This document shows positions 5,965 to 6,003 of a stretch of 6,003 nucleotides of DNA, in pieces. The stretch is taken from the NCBI GenBank assembly GCA_030038695.1, contig JASHSN010000484.1:1-6003 (forward strand), in the 5' to 3' direction. This DNA comes from Nitrososphaeraceae archaeon (GTDB lineage: Archaea; Thermoproteota; Nitrososphaeria; Nitrososphaerales; Nitrososphaeraceae). Below the pieces are notes generated by a model. That model searched no databases. It was given only the letters and a program-made list of their open reading frames with translations, and had not been told where the DNA came from. A program made the position numbers and the translations under genes. The first letter of the stretch is position 1, and every line of letters starts with the position of its first letter.

Positions 5965-6003
5965 TAGTTTGGCTAATATGTCTTCTAGATTTTGCTCGTC
6001 CTC
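5953..6003 (-). CDS. C-terminal end of an unidentified protein (partial)
   Basis: A minus-strand frame enters from the right edge and ends with TAA at 5953-5955. Its last 16 residues read EDEQNLEDILAKLEID, an acidic amphipathic helix. The frame is open to the window edge and its end is tightly packed against the converging zinc-ribbon gene, as expected for real genes. The piece is too short to name a family. Confidence 0.45.
   Translation of the reverse strand, partial: EDEQNLEDILAKLEID

Overview
The window most likely comes from an archaeon, probably an ammonia-oxidising thaumarchaeon of the soil Nitrososphaerales (Nitrosocosmicus-like). This is inference. It rests on TATA-like boxes 25-28 bp ahead of start codons with no Shine-Dalgarno (leaderless promoters), a stand-alone Rieske ferredoxin, a small DUF5679-like zinc-ribbon protein, and fragments of a GHKL-type ATPase that I associate with this lineage. 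The sequence is AT-rich. Only three genes look complete: a short-chain dehydrogenase (1236-2000, minus), a Rieske [2Fe-2S] ferredoxin (4401-4712, plus) and a zinc-ribbon protein (5745-5948, plus).

Most of the rest is a gene graveyard. From left to right it holds: the C-terminal part of a GHKL-type ATPase running off the left edge (2-280, minus); a haloalkane dehalogenase that has lost its N-terminus and is frameshifted before its catalytic His (326-1185, minus); the intact SDR with a hairpin terminator over its stop codon; an unrecognised frameshifted small gene with a GC-rich tail (2109-2335, plus); the C-terminal third of a phosphosulfolactate synthase (ComA) with an in-frame stop (2400-2777, minus); a gene-poor stretch to about 3479; the N-terminal part of a GHKL-type ATPase, frameshifted and truncated (3480-4068, plus); a C-terminal shred of an IS630-like transposase (4077-4253, minus); the Rieske gene; and a single-repeat TPR remnant (4739-4849, minus). 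Then comes about 0.9 kb with no credible gene but several strong inverted repeats, the zinc-ribbon gene, and the C-terminal end of a minus-strand gene entering from the right edge.

The main structural observation is that the two ATPase fragments are complementary halves with almost no overlap. They lie in exactly the orientation expected if one gene had been cut by an inversion of about 3.8 kb (roughly 240 to 4025). The transposase remnant sits within about 10 bp of the end of the right-hand fragment. The second most interesting item is an RNA-like element at 5466-5528: a 13-bp perfect hairpin whose left arm can instead pair with either of two copies of the same 6-mer, like a switch. The genes show no common pathway. 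The region reads as an accessory, rearranged, decaying segment with a few retained redox and nucleic-acid-related genes.
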